Positions 60,754 through 64,000 of a stretch of 64,000 bases of DNA are shown piece after piece. The notes under the pieces were generated by a model, which did not search any database, was not told where the DNA came from, and worked only from the letters and a program-made list of their open reading frames with translations. The translations under genes and the position numbers were made by a program. Origin of the DNA: Rossellomorea sp. BNER (GTDB lineage: Bacteria; Bacillota; Bacilli; Bacillales; Bacillaceae_B); contig JANAVG010000001.1 in assembly GCA_024213275.1 (NCBI GenBank), positions 424,526 through 488,525 on the forward strand, read 5' to 3'. Every line of letters begins with the position of its first letter. Within the stretch, counting starts at the first letter, position 1.

Positions 60754-61212
60754 TTAATGAACGCCTCGCTCGGAGTTCCATAATCCATTCTGTTTACGGA
60801 TGTGGACGATTTGTCCAATATGATGGGCATTATGAGGGAATAAAAGCGATAGAGTCGGACTCCACTCTTCTAACTGTTGGCTGCTACACTCTTTTACAAC
60901 CTTTCGCCATTCCGCCAAATTCTGAAAAAGTCGATTGACCGTCTCATCCCATGAAAGATGATCTTTATTTAAAAATGTCTGAGCATTGCTTCCTTCCTTG
61001 GCCGGAATGTTATTACCGGTAAAGCGCTTTAAATTTCGCTCATTATAAAATAAAAGATGCAAGGCAATTTCCCAAATCGAATTTGTATCACCATCTTTTA
61101 GCGATGCTTGCTCCTCCGTAAGATCTTTCAAGGAGTCCTTAAGACATACGAACCATCCACTTTCATCATAGCAAGTCGTAATTTGTTCGATGAATATTTC
61201 TTTTACATTCAC
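60754..61212 (-). CDS. DinB-like four-helix protein
   Basis: 152-aa protein from a GTG at 61212, 6 bases after GGAGGA. DinB/YfiT-like metal His positions are plausible: H in EIALHLLFYNERN and two in PHNAHHIGQIVHIR. Such proteins are often thiol-dependent transferases or metal-binding helical bundles; the function here is unknown. A longer frame upstream has no RBS. Cotranscribed with the SDR gene. Confidence 0.75.
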   Translation of the reverse strand: MNVKEIFIEQITTCYDESGWFVCLKDSLKDLTEEQASLKDGDTNSIWEIALHLLFYNERNLKRFTGNNIPAKEGSNAQTFLNKDHLSWDETVNRLFQNLAEWRKVVKECSSQQLEEWSPTLSLLFPHNAHHIGQIVHIRKQNGLWNSERGVH

Positions 61213-61403
61213 ATTTATTCCTCCTTCAGGCTTATTTATTATTACTATTCTTTTATTTCCTGAAATAACCTTTAAAAAAGTTAGAATTATTTGTCTTATA
61301 GTAAAAAAATGAAGAGGTTTTTCGATCACCTCAAAACAATTGGATGATGAGTTCCCCCTGAAAACAAGAAAATTCAAGGCATAAAATTTTTTTCTTTTTA
61401 TTA

Positions 61404-61434
61404 TTGACTCTCACGTTGCGTGATACTTTAAAGT
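61404..61434 (+). promoter_or_regulatory. MerR-type promoter with 19-bp spacer
   Basis: TTGACT (61404-61409), 19 bases, TAAAGT (61429-61434). The inverted repeat TCACG-TTG-CGTGA (61411-61423) lies in the spacer. Long spacer plus central dyad is the hallmark of MerR-activated promoters, and the dyad resembles Mta/TipA sites. Confidence 0.78.
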
Positions 61435-61459
61435 AATAAATGAAGGGAGACAAGAGAAA

Positions 61460-62197
61460 ATGAAAGTGAAAGAAGTAGCTGATCTAGTTGGTATTAGTGT
61501 GCGCACACTACATCATTACGATGAAATTGGATTATTAGTCCCAGAGGAGACAACGGAGTCCGGTTATCGCCTATACTCTGACGATAACGTTGAGGTACTA
61601 CAACAAATCTTATTTTTTAAAGAGCTTGGCTTCCCTTTGAAACAAATCAAGGAAATTATCAGTAGTCCTACCTTTAATCGAGAAGAGGCATTAGAGCTGC
61701 ATAGGAAAATGCTGCTAGAAAAACGTGATCGACTCGATAAAATGATCGCGACCATTGATAAGACGATTAAACACTCGAAAGGAGAAATACAAATGTCGAA
61801 TAAAGAAAAGTTTGAAGGATTTGACTTTAGCCATAACCCATATGAGCAAGAAGCCCGTGAACGTTGGGGGGATAAAGCTGTAGATGAGGCAAATGCCAAA
61901 ATTGGAAAGACTACAGAGGAACAAAAAGCGATGTCAGATGCAATGAATGCGATCTACCGAAAGCTTGCGTCTCATCGTAACGAATCACCTGAATCTGAAG
62001 AAGCTCAAGCTGCCATTAAAGAATGGTATGACTTCTTAAACAAGATGGGTAGTTATTCACTCGATGCCTTTAAAGGCTTAGGTCAAATGTATGTTGATGA
62101 CGAGCGCTTCACCAAGAACATCGATCAATTCGGTGAGGGTTTAGCGAAATTCATGTGTGATGCAATGGCTGTTTATGCGGATAGAAATAAAAAATAA
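61460..62197 (+). CDS. MerR family regulator with TipAS effector domain (Mta-like)
   Basis: 245 aa: MerR HTH ([36 protein letters not shown]), dimerisation helix (about 75-110), and a TipAS antibiotic-recognition domain (about 120-240) with [20 protein letters not shown] and [18 protein letters not shown]. Relatives Mta and TipAL activate multidrug genes after binding drugs. It is probably autoregulated through the promoter just upstream. RBS AAGGGAGA. No efflux gene is adjacent. Confidence 0.9.
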   Translation: MKVKEVADLVGISVRTLHHYDEIGLLVPEETTESGYRLYSDDNVEVLQQILFFKELGFPLKQIKEIISSPTFNREEALELHRKMLLEKRDRLDKMIATIDKTIKHSKGEIQMSNKEKFEGFDFSHNPYEQEARERWGDKAVDEANAKIGKTTEEQKAMSDAMNAIYRKLASHRNESPESEEAQAAIKEWYDFLNKMGSYSLDAFKGLGQMYVDDERFTKNIDQFGEGLAKFMCDAMAVYADRNKK

Positions 62198-62224
62198 AAG
62201 GCTTTCAGGGACCACTAAAAGAAG

Positions 62225-62450
62225 AAACAGCAAATGAAAATTGAAGATCCCAGTAGTGTCGAATGTGGCCTTGATAAAGCGCAAGTGGAGAATTGAGGAC
62301 TTCACTTGTGACCTTTGAGGGCCTCATAAAGCGAAAATAGTGAAATGGGGACCTCAATTGTTTGTGTCCTTTGAGGTCCTGATAGAGCGCAAATAGTGAA
62401 ATAAGTACCTCAATCGTGCCCTTTGGGGCCCTGTTAAAACACAAATATGG
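62225..62450. repeat. Phrase array (GCGCAAATAGTGAAAT-GAGGTCCT), inverse of the 42.9-kb family
   Basis: Four degenerate units of 45-60 bases contain AAAGCGCAAGTGGAGAAT, AAAGCGAAAATAGTGAAAT, AGAGCGCAAATAGTGAAAT and AAACACAAATATGG, each followed by GAGGACTTCA/GGGGACCTCAAT and CCTTTGAGGNCCT. The reverse strand gives AGGNCCTCA...ATTTC, the words of 42890-43080. Confidence 0.65.
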
Positions 62451-62494
62451 TTCCGGCCCCCTCATGGGAGGGCTTCTTTTATTAAAACTGTTAA

Positions 62495-62911
62495 CTACAA
62501 TCTCTTCTCCATAAAATATTGATGATGGCCCTTTGGATGATCCTCCACTACGCCAATGACCTTGAACCCTTGCTTTTTATAAAAATCCGGTGCCTGGAAA
62601 CTAAATGTGTCTAGGACGATAAGACGGCAGCCTTTTTCAATCGCTAGGTCTTCGATTTTCTTGATTAATTGACTTCCGTACCCACCATGTCTTAGCCCTT
62701 CTGAAACCCATAAAAAATCAATATGCATGTGATGCCAGAAAATGGTCGCCGTAACTCCACCAACCAATTCATTTTCCTCATTTCTTATCATAAAACTAAC
62801 ATTTTCGAGTGGCGATTTCACCTCTTCAGAAAGACATCTCATATTATGCTCAATAACCTTTTTTCTAATGTAATCACTATCCTGTTGGTTCCACTGTTGG
62901 ATAATTTCCAC
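62495..62911 (-). CDS. GNAT family acetyltransferase
   Basis: 138-aa single-domain [25 protein letters not shown], then the acetyl-CoA loop [18 protein letters not shown] and [17 protein letters not shown]. This composition is typical of small cytosolic acetyltransferases with unknown amine substrates. GTG start after AAGGGGGA. Monocistronic. Confidence 0.85.
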   Translation of the reverse strand: MEIIQQWNQQDSDYIRKKVIEHNMRCLSEEVKSPLENVSFMIRNEENELVGGVTATIFWHHMHIDFLWVSEGLRHGGYGSQLIKKIEDLAIEKGCRLIVLDTFSFQAPDFYKKQGFKVIGVVEDHPKGHHQYFMEKRL

Positions 62912-63009
62912 GTATATTCCCCCTTCACTCGTTGAATTGGTTACTTGTATACCAATATTATGTTTCCCTATCTATTTTAATAGATATTCGAGGGGATTTT
63001 CATTAGTTT

Positions 63010-63125
63010 GATGAGCTTTGTTCTCGACTTCAGCCTTATTATTCTCAAGCTCAGGCAATTTGTTGTCAACTTCATAGATTATATTCTCAACTTTCACCAC
63101 TTTATCGATTTCTCAACAAAATTCG
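63010..63125. repeat. Phrase array of TTCTCAACTTC units
   Basis: TTCTCGACTTCAGCC, TTCTCAAGCTCAGGC, TTGTCAACTTCATAG, TTCTCAACTTTCACC and TTCTCAACAAAATTC recur every 23-30 bases. No ORF. The gap 62912-63155 has nothing else. Confidence 0.5.
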
Positions 63126-63155
63126 ACAAGTCCCTCCTTCATCCTTTACAAAATT

Positions 63156-63189
63156 AAAAACATTCACTCCCAAAAATCGGAAGTGAATG
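63156..63189 (-). terminator. Terminator of the M28 aminopeptidase gene
   Basis: CATTCACTTCC/GGGAGTGAATG stem (one mismatch) followed by T5 on the minus strand. Confidence 0.85.
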
Positions 63190-63196
63190 GCTTCTT

Positions 63197-64000
63197 CTAT
63201 CTGATGTCTTGCTTCTGTTTCATTTCAGGCGCCGCTTTCACTTTTGGAGACTTTTTCGGTTTTGGTCCCATGCTGTTGAAACGGGCTTGATCAAAGACAG
63301 CTAATGCTACAATTTCAGCTACATCTTGTAGTTTTTCTTTACTAATTTTATCAATTGTATCCTCAGGTGAATGATACCAAGGTTCTGTTGGGCTGTGAAT
63401 AAATAGCGCCGCTGGGATTCCTGCTTCCGCAAATGGAACATGGTCACTTCGCCCACCTTGTCCAAATGGAGTTGCCTCCCCATTTAATAGAGTACTTGAT
63501 TTTTGTGCAAGTTCTGTTACTAGATTTGGTTCGCCATCTAGCGTCAACATAACTAAATCACCAGCATCTTTACTTCCAACCATATCAAGATTGAAATTAG
63601 CAATTGTTCTCTCAATTTCATCCTCGGATAGGTTTTCCACATAATGGGATGATCCTAGAAGGCCATTTTCTTCAGCACCAAATGTAATGAAACGGATTTC
63701 TGTATCAGATGGTACGTTTTTCATCACTCGAGCTAGCTCAAGAGTCATCGCCGTTCCAGATGCATCATCATTAGCACCTGGTGCTCCTGCTACCGAATCA
63801 TGGTGAGACCCGACAACGATGATATCATCTGTTGCTTTCCTTTTATTCGTTGGCTCTTTTGTAGCAATTACATTATAAGATTCACGTTCGCCATATTTTG
63901 CTCCTTCAACATTGAGACTCGCCGTTAATTCTTCACCACTATTTAGTTGAGCTAAAAGAGCTTCACCCTCTGCGTTAGATAAGGAGACAACCGGTACAAA
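63197..64000 (-). CDS. M28 family aminopeptidase, 5' end beyond the window (partial)
   Basis: The frame stays open to the window edge; only the last 267 codons are present. It begins within the PA-type insert (VPVVSLSNAEGEALLAQL) and continues into the M28 zinc domain. Zinc/catalytic ligands: IIVVGSHHDSV (His, Asp), GANDDASG (bridging Asp), FGAEENGLLGS (Glu-Glu), NFNLDMVGS (Asp) and GGRSDHVPF (His). This matches B. subtilis YwaD-like aminopeptidases, usually secreted or wall-bound; the signal peptide lies outside. The tail SPKVKAAPEMKQKQDIR is basic. Confidence 0.9.
   Translation of the reverse strand, partial: FVPVVSLSNAEGEALLAQLNSGEELTASLNVEGAKYGERESYNVIATKEPTNKRKATDDIIVVGSHHDSVAGAPGANDDASGTAMTLELARVMKNVPSDTEIRFITFGAEENGLLGSSHYVENLSEDEIERTIANFNLDMVGSKDAGDLVMLTLDGEPNLVTELAQKSSTLLNGEATPFGQGGRSDHVPFAEAGIPAALFIHSPTEPWYHSPEDTIDKISKEKLQDVAEIVALAVFDQARFNSMGPKPKKSPKVKAAPEMKQKQDIR

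Overview
The window is low-GC Gram-positive DNA and almost certainly comes from a member of the Bacillaceae (Bacillus sensu lato). The reasons are strong AGGAGG-type ribosome binding sites, frequent TTG/GTG starts, consensus sigma-A promoters, one sigma-B-like promoter, CcpA cre sites, a DUF4047-sipW-camelysin operon that parallels B. subtilis tapA-sipW-tasA, a thermolysin-type neutral protease, intracellular subtilisin and YkuS. No rRNA, tRNA, prophage or CRISPR array was found.

Layout. 0-5 kb: phrase repeats, intracellular subtilisin, YkuS, a small hydrophilic protein, a ferritin-like protein behind a sigma-B-like promoter, and a DinG/XPD-type helicase fused to a nuclease-like domain. 5-13 kb: an rRNA methyltransferase, a YczE-type membrane protein, a DUF418 protein with a BceAB-type peptide-detoxification ABC transporter, and a PadR regulator with its HAAS membrane partner. 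13-20.5 kb: two paralogous HTH-TPR (RNPP-like) regulators face outward and flank the matrix/camelysin operon and the neutral protease. 20.7-25.8 kb: a two-component system in one operon with a MacB/FtsX-type ABC transporter. 26-35 kb: a lipoprotein with an unlisted 38-aa peptide, a GNAT enzyme, a molybdopterin oxidoreductase, an MFS pump with a leader peptide and hairpin, and a polysaccharide deacetylase-DedA-glycosyltransferase operon. 35-49 kb: an AGCS amino-acid symporter with a cre site, a YdbM-like dehydrogenase, GDPD, GNAT, a probable ncRNA, AAG glycosylase, hydrolase, secreted nuclease, OsmC, Nudix and Nudix-GNAT proteins, and a DeoR-Cof pair. 49-55 kb: an M14 peptidase, a frameshifted REP-associated tyrosine transposase among its palindromes, and a thiolase-acyl-CoA dehydrogenase operon. 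55-64 kb: a complete MurNAc recycling operon (murQ-murR-murP-mupG), a probable type I toxin-antitoxin locus, SDR, DinB-like, MerR and GNAT genes, and the 3' part of an M28 aminopeptidase.

The most interesting signals are mostly not in the large ORFs. (1) The same palindrome, CTTACA-N4-TGTAAG, occurs upstream of three separate operons (BceAB-type transporter; 38-aa peptide plus lipoprotein; deacetylase-DedA-glycosyltransferase). Two of the three share a whole 66-bp promoter module, which suggests an envelope-stress regulon controlled by a BceR-type regulator outside the window. (2) A small hydrophobic peptide with a convergent antisense transcript looks like a type I toxin-antitoxin. (3) A perfect TTGACA-N17-TATAAT promoter and a strong terminator bracket about 280 nt of structured, apparently non-coding RNA. 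(4) A 22-codon leader ORF runs into a hairpin just before an MFS efflux gene. (5) The window is unusually rich in intergenic repeats: REP-like GTACCTGG palindromes around a RAYT gene, three families of long imperfect palindromes (six, two and one copies), and at least five families of degenerate phrase arrays.

All calls rest on reading the sequence. No homology search, folding or expression data were available.
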